Source: Acidobacteriota bacterium (lineage in GTDB: Bacteria; Acidobacteriota; Terriglobia; Acidiferrales; UBA7541). From it: a DNA stretch of 64,000 nt. The notes under the pieces are model-generated. The model did no database searches and was not told where the DNA came from. It was given only the letters and a program-made list of their open reading frames with translations. Of this stretch, positions 8,501 to 16,447 are shown one piece after another. The DNA is taken from NCBI GenBank assembly GCA_003224055.1, contig QHYE01000034.1, positions 1 to 64,000 on the forward strand, in the 5' to 3' direction. The stretch's first letter is position 1, and every line of letters begins with the position of its first letter. The position numbers and the translations under genes are program-made.

Positions 8501-8902
8501 TTAGCTTTCCATCTGCTGCGCAAGCATGCCGCGACTGAAGGCTATGCGGCGCTCAAGAGCGATAGCGGCAAAATAGGCGCAACTGCCGCGCTCCGATTCT
8601 GTCCAGGCACGCATCGAAGGAAACATGCGCGCTAGCGTTGCGCGCAAGAAATTCAGAAGGCCAAAGTAAGTGCCGACCGCCTGGATGCTGCCGCGGTCTT
8701 CCGGGCGCTCCGGACAGAGCTGCAAGAGCTGCATGACGCGCGTGAAGTCTTCCCCGGAAGCGGCGCGGGCGATGCCCGTGACGTCCCGCACCTCAGGAGA
8801 TAGAGCTTCCTTTGCAGACGCTGCAATGAGCGAGCGGCAGTACCACACGAAGAACTGCAGCAACGTGACAACCGAGCAAACGAGAATGAAAGCGGCCATC
8901 AT
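8501..8902 (-). CDS. hypothetical membrane-anchored protein
   Basis: A 133-residue protein not recognised. It begins with one hydrophobic helix (AAFILVCSVVTLLQFFVWYC, about residues 3-22), and the rest is mostly helical and soluble. It overlaps the upstream membrane-protein gene by 4 bp (8899-8902), so the two are translationally coupled and probably work together. Confidence 0.6.
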   Translation of the reverse strand: MMAAFILVCSVVTLLQFFVWYCRSLIAASAKEALSPEVRDVTGIARAASGEDFTRVMQLLQLCPERPEDRGSIQAVGTYFGLLNFLRATLARMFPSMRAWTESERGSCAYFAAIALERRIAFSRGMLAQQMES

Positions 8903-9597
8903 CGCGGCACCACCGCAAGCCTGGATGGAGTAAGGCGCGCATCTTCAGGGATTCTCAAGAATGCGTAGGACCAGGCCAAGGGCAGAAGGCACCCTGAAAT
9001 AGGCGTGATGTAAGGCCAGACGTTGTGCAGGCTTGGATAGAGATTGCGCAAGGCGTAGCTTGCAGCGAAGACGCTGAAATAGAGTCCGAGCGCGAGAATC
9101 ATTTGAATCAGGCGCGTGCGTGTTTCACGCAACTTGAGGACAGCGCCCCAGAGGACATAGGTTAGAACCAGACCCACGAAATAAAGATTCTGCGAGGCTT
9201 CCACTACAAAACGGCTCATGATGCGATTGGAGTATTGCAAGACTATCGCAAAGGAAAAAGCCGCCGTGCCAAGGAGAAGCAGCAGTGCCCCGAGGCGCAG
9301 GTATTTCTCGGCGCTCATTTCCTCAAAGACATGCGAGTACAGGCTCATCAAAGCGCAGTACAAGCCGATCGTCAGCAGCAAATCCGAGTAGTAATAGAGA
9401 TAGCCGTACTCAGGAGAAGCGAAGCCGAAAGTGAATAAGACCTTGAATCGTACAATGTTTACGAAAGAAGCTGCCAGCATGTAAACATTGAGAGCCAGAT
9501 ATCGGCGAAATGAACCTTTGGAGATCGCGCACACCACCACGCCGACCTCTAGAAGAGTGCAGAGGAACCAGACTGTGTATTCATATGGACCAGGCAC
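8899..9597 (-). CDS. hypothetical multi-pass membrane protein
   Basis: A 232-residue protein with about seven hydrophobic segments, including YTVWFLCTLLEVGVVVCAI, LGALLLLLGTAAFSFAIVL, LYFVGLVLTYVLWGAV, MILALGLYFSVFAASYAL and PISGCLLPLAWSYAF. No catalytic motif is visible. Its architecture resembles the unnamed seven-helix membrane proteins frequent in Acidobacteriota genomes. The start codon overlaps nothing upstream. The downstream gene starts within its stop codon. Confidence 0.65.
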   Translation of the reverse strand: MPGPYEYTVWFLCTLLEVGVVVCAISKGSFRRYLALNVYMLAASFVNIVRFKVLFTFGFASPEYGYLYYYSDLLLTIGLYCALMSLYSHVFEEMSAEKYLRLGALLLLLGTAAFSFAIVLQYSNRIMSRFVVEASQNLYFVGLVLTYVLWGAVLKLRETRTRLIQMILALGLYFSVFAASYALRNLYPSLHNVWPYITPISGCLLPLAWSYAFLRIPEDARLTPSRLAVVPR

Positions 9598-9666
9598 GTT
9601 TTCGCCTATCTACGCCCCGGTCAGGTCCGCATGGTTGGTGAGGCTAACCTTGCGGAAACCACGCCA

Positions 9667-9885
9667 TTACTTCCAGGGCGTTGGTGGTAGCGGTGCCCCG
9701 CCGTTCTTCCAAGGCGTCGGCGGTAGCGGTGCGCCACCATTCTTCCATGGTGTCGGTGGGAGTGGAGCTCCACCGTTTGCCATGATCACGGAGCCATCAC
9801 CATGGGTGACGACCACCGTTTTGAGGCTCATTGCTCCGACCAAGACCAGCATGGCCAGTAGGATAACCGTTAGTCTGCGTGACAT
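9667..9885 (-). CDS. small exported protein with 12-residue tandem repeats
   Basis: A 72-residue protein. Residues 1-25 form a signal peptide or membrane anchor (RRLTVILLAMLVLVGAM after MS). A short spacer (KTVVVTHGDGSVIMA) follows, then three perfectly identical copies of NGGAPLPPTPWK that end exactly at the stop codon. The gene has GGAGG just before its ATG and a good promoter (9919-9946). The repeats differ at many third codon positions but never in amino acid. I do not recognise a family with certainty. Repeats ending in lysine could be cleaved into small peptides, or could form a Pro/Trp-rich surface tail. Confidence 0.7.
   Translation of the reverse strand: MSRRLTVILLAMLVLVGAMSLKTVVVTHGDGSVIMANGGAPLPPTPWKNGGAPLPPTPWKNGGAPLPPTPWK
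9670..9777 (-). repeat. three 36-bp in-frame tandem repeats
   Basis: Units lie at 9742-9777, 9706-9741 and 9670-9705 in reading order. Units 1 and 2 differ at 8 synonymous positions and units 2 and 3 at 6, with no amino-acid change. The DNA repeats are therefore old while the encoded dodecapeptide is conserved. Confidence 0.9.
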
Positions 9886-10220
9886 TGTGCCTCCGGGATA
9901 AGGTATAACCCCGGAGCGAGTCTATATCTCAGCGCAGCAATGTCAAGCAGGATAGGCTATGAGCCTGTACCTAATCGATACACACCTTCCCGTCCCATCG
10001 TTTCGATAAGCTTTCGCCTGCCTTGATACGTGGGACAGTGTTCGATCCCGATTAGAGTAGATTTTGGGACTTTGCGGGTCAACGGTACCGTAGTACTAAA
10101 ATTAATAGGACTCAATCCATTGCGGGGTGGGCGCGAATGGACTCTCATGTCCGCCCATACGCCTGAGAAACAGATCGAGCATGATCCAGCGGTTCTGGTC
10201 CTGGACTTAGCTATGACTCC
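9886..10220. other. intergenic region before tRNA
   Basis: About 335 bp without a credible gene. Its left part carries the promoter of the repeat-protein gene on the minus strand. The rest shows no recognised RNA, repeat or terminator. A 102-codon open frame on the minus strand has no ribosome-binding site and no family resemblance. Confidence 0.5.
9919..9946 (-). promoter_or_regulatory. sigma-70-type promoter of repeat-protein gene
   Basis: On the minus strand TTGACA (9946 to 9941) is followed after 16 bp by TAGACT (9924 to 9919). The start codon lies about 34 bp further downstream, behind GGAGG. Confidence 0.5.
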
Positions 10221-10250
10221 TTGACACATTCGGAGGCGAATCCGTAGCAT
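10221..10250 (+). promoter_or_regulatory. promoter of tRNA-Met
   Basis: A consensus TTGACA (10221-10226) is followed by 18 bp and TAGCAT (10245-10250). Transcription would begin about 8-10 nt before the tRNA. Confidence 0.55.
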
Positions 10251-10265
10251 AAAGAATTGCTCCAT

Positions 10266-10337
10266 GCCGGCGTAGCTCAGTGGAAGAGCGAGGGTCTCAT
10301 AATCCCTAGGCCGTGGGTTCGATTCCCCCCGCCGGCA
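10266..10337 (+). tRNA. tRNA-Met (anticodon CAT)
   Basis: A 72-nt cloverleaf. The acceptor stem is GCCGGCG/CGCCGGC, the D stem GCTC/GAGC, the anticodon loop CTCATAA with anticodon CAT, and the T arm GTGGG-TTCGATT-CCCCC. The AGGGT/TCCCT anticodon stem has a T-T mismatch at its loop-closing pair. CCA is not fully encoded (ACC then G). The anticodon arm resembles elongator tRNA-Met more than the initiator, which would have three G-C pairs. Lysidine-modified tRNA-Ile2 cannot be excluded. Confidence 0.92.
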
Positions 10338-10428
10338 CCGCTATCTCAATTTCTCCTTGGTTGGATTTTACGCCGCATATCACGCTTACAACACTGCTTT
10401 CATGCCGCTAGAGCATTAGACTGAAGGC

Positions 10429-11379
10429 ATGAGGGATCGCCTTGATTCCGCCAGCGCTTTCCGCGAACATTCGGTGATCGTCTTCGTCAATTCCGCAGCC
10501 GGGGGAGGCCGGGCAAGCGTTTGTCTGCCGCGAATTCAGAAAGTATTCAAATCGCTCCGAATGCAAGCACAATTCGTGATGACGAACAGCGCAAGCGAAC
10601 TTGAGTCCTGCGCGCAGGCTGCCATTTCGCACGGAGAGCAATTGCTCTTCGCGATGGGCGGGGACGGAACGTTCCAGTCGCTTGTGAACGCGTCGTTCGG
10701 AGCCGACGTGGTCCTCGGTATCCTCCCGATTGGAGGGGGAAACGATTTTGCCTCCGCGCTGGGATTGCCAAGTGAACCCCTTGAAGCTGCCGAGGCTATG
10801 CTATGCGGTCAGCCACGGTACGTGGATTTGGTTAGAGTCCGCACAGCCGATGGCAGAACACGCTTGTACGCAGGTGGGGGAGGAATTGGACTCGACGCGG
10901 AGGCCGCTCGGCACGCCGGTGGCGCGTACCGCCATCTACCCGGCCGCTTCCGCTACATTGCAGCGGCACTCCACGCGCTGGCTGGATATGTGCCTTTAGG
11001 CGTCCGGGTAGACTTTCCGGCAAGCCATATCCCATCGTTTGAAGCCAAAGTACTGCTTGCGGCTGTGCTGAATTCACCCACCTACGGCGCCGGAGTAAGA
11101 CTCGCTCCCGGTGCGGCCGTCGACGACGGCTTGCTACATGTGGTCCTCATCGAAGAATTCAGCAAGTTCGGTGTGCTCACTCTGCTCCCGCGTCTCATGG
11201 GGAGCGGCGATCTTCGCACTTCCCGCGTGAAACGCTGGCGCGCTCAACGGGTGAAATTGACTACAAATCGGCTGTGCCTTTTTCACGGTGATGGAGAAAT
11301 TCTGGGACCAACCCCCGTGGAGATTGAAATCGTGCCCAAAGCAGTGCGGGTGCTGGCATCGGCGCCGGCCGTGCGTTAG
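10429..11379 (+). CDS. diacylglycerol kinase-family lipid kinase
   Basis: A 316-residue protein of the DAGK catalytic-domain family (YegS/BmrU/DgkB-like). VNSAAGGG is the N-terminal glycine loop, AMGGDGTFQSLVNA contains the GGDGT nucleotide-binding motif, and LPIGGGNDFASALGLP is the conserved GGGNDFA segment. A C-terminal beta-sandwich runs from about residue 150. It would phosphorylate a lipid (diacylglycerol, a sphingoid base or undecaprenol-like alcohol) with ATP at the membrane. The exact substrate cannot be read from sequence. GAAGG precedes the ATG closely. It is a single gene, 91 bp after the tRNA. Confidence 0.85.
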   Translation: MRDRLDSASAFREHSVIVFVNSAAGGGRASVCLPRIQKVFKSLRMQAQFVMTNSASELESCAQAAISHGEQLLFAMGGDGTFQSLVNASFGADVVLGILPIGGGNDFASALGLPSEPLEAAEAMLCGQPRYVDLVRVRTADGRTRLYAGGGGIGLDAEAARHAGGAYRHLPGRFRYIAAALHALAGYVPLGVRVDFPASHIPSFEAKVLLAAVLNSPTYGAGVRLAPGAAVDDGLLHVVLIEEFSKFGVLTLLPRLMGSGDLRTSRVKRWRAQRVKLTTNRLCLFHGDGEILGPTPVEIEIVPKAVRVLASAPAVR

Positions 11380-11401
11380 GGACCTGAATCCTATTTTGCA
11401 G

Positions 11402-11764
11402 TCAGCTCTTTTTCCGGTCGATCTTAAGATTCAGATCGATTTCCTTGCGGCTGTCAAAGCTCGAAATGGTGCGCGTCGGAGACTTTGCGCCGTCTTTTTC
11501 TGCGTGCACTTCATAATCTGCATTGGGGTCGAGCCCGCTGAAGCGGTAGCTGCCCGTGTCATCCGTGTAATTGCTCCGGACGGTATTCGTCCGCGTGTTT
11601 TTTAGGAAGACAACACTTCCCGAGATCGGCGATTCGGATTTATCCATGACTACGCCGCGGACCGTGCGAAGCTGTGCTTCGCGTTTTTTGTCTTGCGCTT
11701 CCGCGGCGGTGGCGAAAAGCGCCACTATCGTGAATAAACAGAATGTGCGCCATTGCGTCTTCAT
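11402..11764 (-). CDS. secreted carboxypeptidase-regulatory-like protein
   Basis: A 120-residue exported protein with a signal peptide (FCLFTIVALFATAAEA then Q) and one Ig-like carboxypeptidase regulatory domain (VRGVVMDKSESPISGSVVFL, followed by YTDDTGSYRFSGLDPNADYEV). Such domains are small periplasmic or surface beta-sandwiches without enzymatic activity. It starts inside the stop of a larger paralogue (overlap 11761-11764), so the two are made together. Confidence 0.8.
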   Translation of the reverse strand: MKTQWRTFCLFTIVALFATAAEAQDKKREAQLRTVRGVVMDKSESPISGSVVFLKNTRTNTVRSNYTDDTGSYRFSGLDPNADYEVHAEKDGAKSPTRTISSFDSRKEIDLNLKIDRKKS

Positions 11765-12210
11765 TTCTTGCCTCCCATGGCCGGCTCCAGGCGGAATGCA
11801 ATACTCTGCTCATTCCCGCCGCTTTTTGCGTCGATGGTGCGCGTCTGTTCCGTAAAGCCCTTCGCTCGGACAACCATCTCATAGGCCGAGCCTTGTGGTA
11901 CACGCACCGCGAATTCCCCTCGAGAGTTGGTGTAACTCTCCCAGCGGAATTTTCTGTCACCGGCCCGGCGGATGCGAAGCTGTACGCCCGGGGCGGAAAG
12001 AGCCTTGTCGTTGAATACCGTTCCGCGAATAAGGAAATCATCCGCATGGCTGTATTTTTTCTTCGCAGGTTTGCTCGTTGATGCAGTAGGCGTCGGAACA
12101 GAAGAAGGCGTTTGCGGCGTGGCAGGGTCCTGCGCTTGGGCAATTGCCATGACACACGGAGCAAGAAGCGCAGCCGTGCAGAGAACGATGATCCACTGCC
12201 GAGGTCGCAT
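11761..12210 (-). CDS. secreted carboxypeptidase-regulatory-like protein
   Basis: A 149-residue exported protein. The signal peptide is WIIVLCTAALLAPCVMAIAQAQ, then a Pro/Thr/Ser linker and a Lys-rich stretch, then a regulatory-like beta-sandwich (IRGTVFNDKALSAPGVQLRI, with YTNSRGEFAVRVPQGSAYEMVVRAKGF). The ATG at 12210 is chosen because AGGAG lies 6 nt upstream, and the open frame extends further with no site. It is coupled to the smaller paralogue downstream. The pair probably arose by duplication, and their partner is unknown. Confidence 0.8.
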   Translation of the reverse strand: MRPRQWIIVLCTAALLAPCVMAIAQAQDPATPQTPSSVPTPTASTSKPAKKKYSHADDFLIRGTVFNDKALSAPGVQLRIRRAGDRKFRWESYTNSRGEFAVRVPQGSAYEMVVRAKGFTEQTRTIDAKSGGNEQSIAFRLEPAMGGKK

Positions 12211-12281
12211 CGCACTGCTCCTAAAACACTTAGATGGCGGAATGAGCACTGGAGGATGCCAGGGCAGGGAGGGGTTGCCCG

Positions 12282-12533
12282 TTACTCCTCGTCTTCTTCT
12301 TCCTCTTCTTCGTCATCATCGTCCTCAATGAGGTCGCCATTTTCGCCGACCTTGCCCTCTTCTTCCTCGTCGTCCTCTTCGTCCTCATCATCGGCGATGA
12401 TGTTCAAGTGAACGGGATGCGTCTGCGAGACTTCGAGTTCAGACTCACACTCAGGACAACTCAGGATCTCGCCTTCTTCGACTTCGTCTTCGTCCACATC
12501 GATTTCGGCGGAACATTCTGGACAACGGATCAC
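12282..12533 (-). CDS. LysW-like zinc ribbon protein with acidic tail
   Basis: About 83 residues from a GTG start with GGAGG 8 nt upstream. Residues 3-36 form a zinc ribbon, CPEC then 19 residues then CPEC, with the spacing and the acidic IDVDEDEVEEGEILSCPEC linker of LysW/ArgW amino-group carrier proteins. Genuine LysW ends in EW(G)E, whose terminal Glu carries the substrate. Here the end is instead a tail of about 40 residues that is nearly all Asp and Glu. A carrier role in lysine or arginine synthesis is therefore not supported. A metal-binding or protein-binding role is more likely. Confidence 0.65.
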   Translation of the reverse strand: MIRCPECSAEIDVDEDEVEEGEILSCPECESELEVSQTHPVHLNIIADDEDEEDDEEEEGKVGENGDLIEDDDDEEEEEEDEE

Positions 12534-12687
12534 GGCGCCATCCTCCGTAGAGTTGTTCGCAAGTGGCGGTTCGAGGCTGTCCCCACCACTGTGCAGCGTA
12601 TTATATACCGCGGTATATGAAGTCAACTCCCGAGCGCGGTGCGGCTGCTTGGAACAGCACTGCGCCGTATCTGCAAGGACCTCCCGT

Positions 12688-13161
12688 ATGGCTTCTTCCA
12701 GAGAGTACCCCGAAAGACCGGTGGTCGGAATAGGCGGCGTGATCATCGATCGTGGCCGCGTCCTCTTGATCCGTCGCGGGAGCGAGCCTTTGCGCGGCGA
12801 GTGGTCCATTCCGGGCGGCATGCTGGAGCTTGGCGAAACGCTGGAGCAGGGAGTCGCTCGCGAGCTTCTGGAAGAAACGGGCATAGGGGTTCGCGTGCTC
12901 GAATTGATTGAGGTATTCGATAGAATTTACGGAGACGATGGCGCCATCGCGGAGCGGGCTCAGCAAAATCCACGTTTTCATTATGTCATTGTGGACTATC
13001 TATGTGAACGCATCGCCGGGGAGCCCCGCGCTGGGAGCGACGTCACGGATGTAGCGTTCGCCCGCGAAGACCAACTCGGCAACTATCATCTGACGGAAAC
13101 TGCCACACGCATCTTGAAAAAGGCGTTTGCTATGGATCGTGCGCGTTGCGGCAGAAGCTGA
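12688..13161 (+). CDS. NUDIX hydrolase
   Basis: A 157-residue protein with a full Nudix box (GGMLELGETLEQGVARELLEETGI, matching GX5EX7REUXEEXGU) after the SIPGG strand. It hydrolyses a nucleoside diphosphate linked to another group. The VVGIGGVIIDRGRVLLIRRG start and short length resemble the ADP-ribose pyrophosphatase/MutT-like subgroup, but the substrate is not determined. The ATG at 12688 is chosen as the start of the domain, with AGGA upstream. Its 3' end overlaps the convergent DUF4097 gene by 32 bp. Confidence 0.88.
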   Translation: MASSREYPERPVVGIGGVIIDRGRVLLIRRGSEPLRGEWSIPGGMLELGETLEQGVARELLEETGIGVRVLELIEVFDRIYGDDGAIAERAQQNPRFHYVIVDYLCERIAGEPRAGSDVTDVAFAREDQLGNYHLTETATRILKKAFAMDRARCGRS

Positions 13162-14824
13162 TATTGCGCGCGATCAAGGAGCTTTTCAGTATTTCAATGC
13201 TGCCGTTGGAATCAGTGAGCAGAAGCTGGCAGCCTCCGGAGCCAATTTTCCCATTCAGAGTATCGCCCCCCATGGTGCCCGTTGCCGTGACAGGCAGTTC
13301 GGAAGACACTCTGCCGAAAGAAGTCCGCGCCGTGACGTTATAGCCCACTCCCCCCGGCACGCGCACGCGAATGGACGAGAAAGATGTTTTGAGCGAAATA
13401 TCGTGGCAGCCGCTGGCGGGACGCATGGCCGTCACGGAGATTGCCCCATTTTGATTGTCCACCGTAATGCGTCCACCGATGGATTCCAGCGTTACACCGG
13501 CAAAGGAAGTATTGACGATTGCGTCGCCTTTCACGCTTTGCGCAGTGACGGAGCCGTTCGTATTCTCTACTGTCAGATTGCCGCCGATCTTCTCCACTAA
13601 GACGCTCCCGAAACTCGTCTTCGCGTACGTATCGCCGCCGATGTCGGTGAGCGTGATTCCGCCGTTGCCGGTAACTGCACGAATTCCCTTCGGAATGTTT
13701 GAGGCTTCGATGGCGCCAAAAGAAGACTTGAGCGAGACGCTGCCGCGCGCGTCTCGCACGCTAATTTTTCCGTTGGAAGTCTCGGCTTCCAGCGCGCCGC
13801 TGACGGTATCCAATTCGATGTTGCCGAAGGAATCTCGAATCGTCACGCTGTTTCCCGTAAGCGAACTGCCCTTCACGCGGCCATTGTTCGTGGTGCAGAC
13901 CACGCGGCCTTTGACATCCGAAAAAATGACGTTGCCGAAACTATTGGTAATGTCCGCGGCGCCGCCAATGCCGGAGACGTCGACGTTTCCATTGTTATCG
14001 CGGACCGCAAGGTCTCCACGGATGTTGCGCGCCTCCACGCTCCCGAAGGAAGTCGTGATGCTCGCCGAAGCCGCGTTGTTGAGAATGACGGCTCCGTTGC
14101 CCCCGGTGATCGTCACCGCACCCTGAATGTCCTTTATCGTGATGCTGCCGAAGCGGTTGCGCACTTCGAGGGTGCCCTTGACGTCGGATACCTGCACCGA
14201 GCCGTTGTTGTCATTCACCGAGGTGTTCCCGTTCGCGCCGTTCAGCTCGATGCTGCCGAAGGAATTGTTCAGGCGCACCGCGCCGGCATCGCGAACCGTG
14301 ATGGATCCATGGCTGTTTTCAAGGTCGGCCATGCCGTGGATTCGGGCCGCATCGATACTGCCGAAGCTGTTCCGCACGGTAAGCGGCGCGTCGGATGGCA
14401 TGCCGATGTCGTAGCTCACCGACCAGGACGAGTGCTTGTTGAGCTGAAACCACTTCTTCTCCTCGTCCGGATAGATGGTCTTGATGCGCACACCTTCGCT
14501 GGATTGCAGCACTTCAATCTGAATTCTCTGTGCGAACGCTTCGGCTTCCTCATGCGAACTGGCCTGTGCGCGGATCGTTGCGGAGATTTTGACCTCGCGG
14601 CCCGCTTCGCCATGAAGCCGGACCTCGCCGAACTTGTGTTCGACGCGCACGGACTGGCCGGCGCCCAGTGTCACGGTCTTCTGAAAGTCTCTCGAGACTT
14701 GCTCTTGCGCGGAGCTCTCGGCAAGCACGGGCTTGCCGGCGACGAGAAGCAGCACAGAGAAAATTCCCGTGACCGCTGCGACACGCAGAGGTCCTTTTCG
14801 GGATGTGGGTGCGGTGGAGTTCAT
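13130..14824 (-). CDS. DUF4097 beta-repeat protein
   Basis: A 564-residue exported protein with a signal peptide (VAAVTGIFSVLLLVAGKPVLAE). From about residue 140 it is a ladder of units of about 20 residues in which an SFGxI turn and an (N/S/T)NG turn alternate almost strictly for roughly nine pairs. This is the DUF4097 adhesin-like parallel beta fold. Its cellular role is not known; DUF4097 genes are typically linked to sigma/anti-sigma pairs, as here. The start codon overlaps the anti-sigma stop by 4 bp (14821-14824). Confidence 0.85.
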   Translation of the reverse strand: MNSTAPTSRKGPLRVAAVTGIFSVLLLVAGKPVLAESSAQEQVSRDFQKTVTLGAGQSVRVEHKFGEVRLHGEAGREVKISATIRAQASSHEEAEAFAQRIQIEVLQSSEGVRIKTIYPDEEKKWFQLNKHSSWSVSYDIGMPSDAPLTVRNSFGSIDAARIHGMADLENSHGSITVRDAGAVRLNNSFGSIELNGANGNTSVNDNNGSVQVSDVKGTLEVRNRFGSITIKDIQGAVTITGGNGAVILNNAASASITTSFGSVEARNIRGDLAVRDNNGNVDVSGIGGAADITNSFGNVIFSDVKGRVVCTTNNGRVKGSSLTGNSVTIRDSFGNIELDTVSGALEAETSNGKISVRDARGSVSLKSSFGAIEASNIPKGIRAVTGNGGITLTDIGGDTYAKTSFGSVLVEKIGGNLTVENTNGSVTAQSVKGDAIVNTSFAGVTLESIGGRITVDNQNGAISVTAMRPASGCHDISLKTSFSSIRVRVPGGVGYNVTARTSFGRVSSELPVTATGTMGGDTLNGKIGSGGCQLLLTDSNGSIEILKSSLIARNISFCRNAHDP

Positions 14825-15492
14825 TGCTTTCTAGCCTCCAAAACTTCTTCGAGTGTCTGCTGCTTTTCCTGATACACGGCCAGCAACTGATGGCGAAGTT
14901 GAGCGTTTGAGGGATTCAGCCCGGCCTGCGCCCGCAGATCGGCGATGGCGCTGTCCAGCACCACCAGCTTTTCATGATAGTTCGCGAGCAGCGGCGTTGC
15001 CGGATTCTCGAGTTGCGGCCTGGTTTCCTCTGCGAGTCTGTCGATCGCCTGGACATACACAGCTTCGGCGTGCTCTACATTCTCGAGAGCTGCGCTCTTC
15101 AGAAGTGATTTGTCGTGTTGCTCGGGGCGATTGGGCCAGTGAACATAAATCCAGCCCGCGGAAATCGTCAGCACCAGAACGAATGCGCCCGCCACGGCGG
15201 TTTGCCAGCTCAAAGGAACGCTTGGCAGGAAGGAGAGCCAGCTCCTGCGCTCGGCTCTCTGCGTTTTCCGCACGGCTTCTTCGGCAAGAGCGCGTTCGAT
15301 GCGCGGCCAAAAAGAAGGGCTGTCCGTGTAGTCACGCATCTCCTGCGCTGCAACGGAGAGCGATTTCCAAGCCTTCAGCTCTTCAGCACAGACCGGGCAA
15401 TTGGCAGAATGCGCTTCCAATGCGGCCCATTCGCCGGGTGTGCCGTCTTCGAAAATGCGTTCGCGATCCTTGCAAGTTGCATTCATCATCAT
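14821..15492 (-). CDS. anti-sigma factor with zinc finger
   Basis: A 223-residue single-pass membrane protein. The N-terminal zf-HC2-type motif (HSANCPVC, residues about 29-36, HxxxCxxC) is the anti-sigma domain that holds a sigma factor. A transmembrane helix (TAVAGAFVLVLTISAGWIYVHW) lies at about residues 95-118. The C-terminal periplasmic region is helical and Gln/Glu-rich, with a coiled-coil-like end. The start lies in ATGATGATG immediately after the sigma-factor stop, so the exact ATG is uncertain by one or two codons. It should anchor and inhibit the sigma factor encoded just upstream. Confidence 0.85.
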   Translation of the reverse strand: MMMNATCKDRERIFEDGTPGEWAALEAHSANCPVCAEELKAWKSLSVAAQEMRDYTDSPSFWPRIERALAEEAVRKTQRAERRSWLSFLPSVPLSWQTAVAGAFVLVLTISAGWIYVHWPNRPEQHDKSLLKSAALENVEHAEAVYVQAIDRLAEETRPQLENPATPLLANYHEKLVVLDSAIADLRAQAGLNPSNAQLRHQLLAVYQEKQQTLEEVLEARKQ

Positions 15493-16173
15493 TTACCGTG
15501 CCTCCGCGGCGCTGCTGCGCGGAGGCTCCAGGATCAGGCGAAGATTCTTCTTCGCCTGGAAAAGTGTGTTCTTTGAAGCAGTCTCGGTAATCTCCAGCAT
15601 CCCGGCGATTTCCGCATGCCGGAACCCTTCCACTTCGTAGAGGAGAAAAACGTCGCGCTGGTGTTTCGTGAGCGTGGCAAGTGCGCGCTCCAGGGCCATT
15701 CGAAGGGAGGGGTGCGCCCCCGGCGCTCGCGGCTCCAGCCGCGGCGTTTCGCCCGAGTCGTCGTTGGCAACTTCTTTTTTGCGCAGACGGCTGCGGCGCG
15801 CGTCGTAGCAGGTGTTGATCAGAATCCGGTAGGTCCAGGTGACAAAACTCGATTGCCCGCGAAAACTCGCGATGCTTCTCTGCACTTTTAGGAACGTCTC
15901 CTGCACCGCATCTTCCGCGTCCCCGAGATTTCCGAGAAGATTGCGCGCAAGATTCCTCATGCGCGCGCCGTGGATGGAATAGAGGCGCTCATACGTCTGC
16001 AGATTTCCCGCGCGGCACCCAGCGGCCAGCGCGGCATCCTCGGTGATTGCATCCACGATGGTCGGCTTAGGGCCACCGGCGTAGTGCTCGGAAGGTTCCA
16101 CTCGCGTCTCCCGTTGGCGCGGCACGGAAGCGATTCTAGCCTTCCAAGGCAGCGCAAGTCCCATAGTTCCCAT
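15493..16173 (-). CDS. ECF RNA polymerase sigma factor
   Basis: A 226-residue ECF sigma factor. Region 2 runs from YERLYSIHGARMRNLARNLLGNLGDAEDAVQETFLKVQRSIASF to FVTWTYRILINTCYDARR. Region 4 is ALATLTKHQRDVFLLYEVEGFRHAEIAGMLEITETASKNTLFQAKKNLR, with its helix-turn-helix. The ATG at 16173 has GGAG 8 nt upstream and is preferred to an earlier in-frame start. Anti-sigma factor and DUF4097 genes follow without a gap, so the three form one operon, probably autoregulated by this factor. Confidence 0.92.
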   Translation of the reverse strand: MGTMGLALPWKARIASVPRQRETRVEPSEHYAGGPKPTIVDAITEDAALAAGCRAGNLQTYERLYSIHGARMRNLARNLLGNLGDAEDAVQETFLKVQRSIASFRGQSSFVTWTYRILINTCYDARRSRLRKKEVANDDSGETPRLEPRAPGAHPSLRMALERALATLTKHQRDVFLLYEVEGFRHAEIAGMLEITETASKNTLFQAKKNLRLILEPPRSSAAEAR

Positions 16174-16447
16174 TCCTGGCTCCTGGGATATAGACGACGG
16201 TACATGCCGGAATGTCAGGGTAGGAAAGGACAGACCACGCGCCGGCAACTTGCTTATTCTGGGTGGTTTATTGATCAGACTTAACGGGAGGCGGAGCAGA
16301 CCGACGCTAAAGTAGATTTTCTTGTGCAAAGGGCTGTTTTCGGGACCGATCACGAGCCGCGTTTTTGCGGTCGTCCTCGGTGATCAGCAGGCGCAAGTTG
16401 CGAGCATTCTTTCGCGCTTGCCGGAATTCCTTTGCGACACGCATCGC

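Noticed and set aside
9957..10265. 102-codon minus-strand frame before the tRNA
   Set aside because: It runs into the tRNA promoter and lacks any coding sign.
12112..12411. Ser-rich frame over the LysW-like gene tail
   Set aside because: Poly-Ser is the antisense of the Asp/Glu codons in the real gene.
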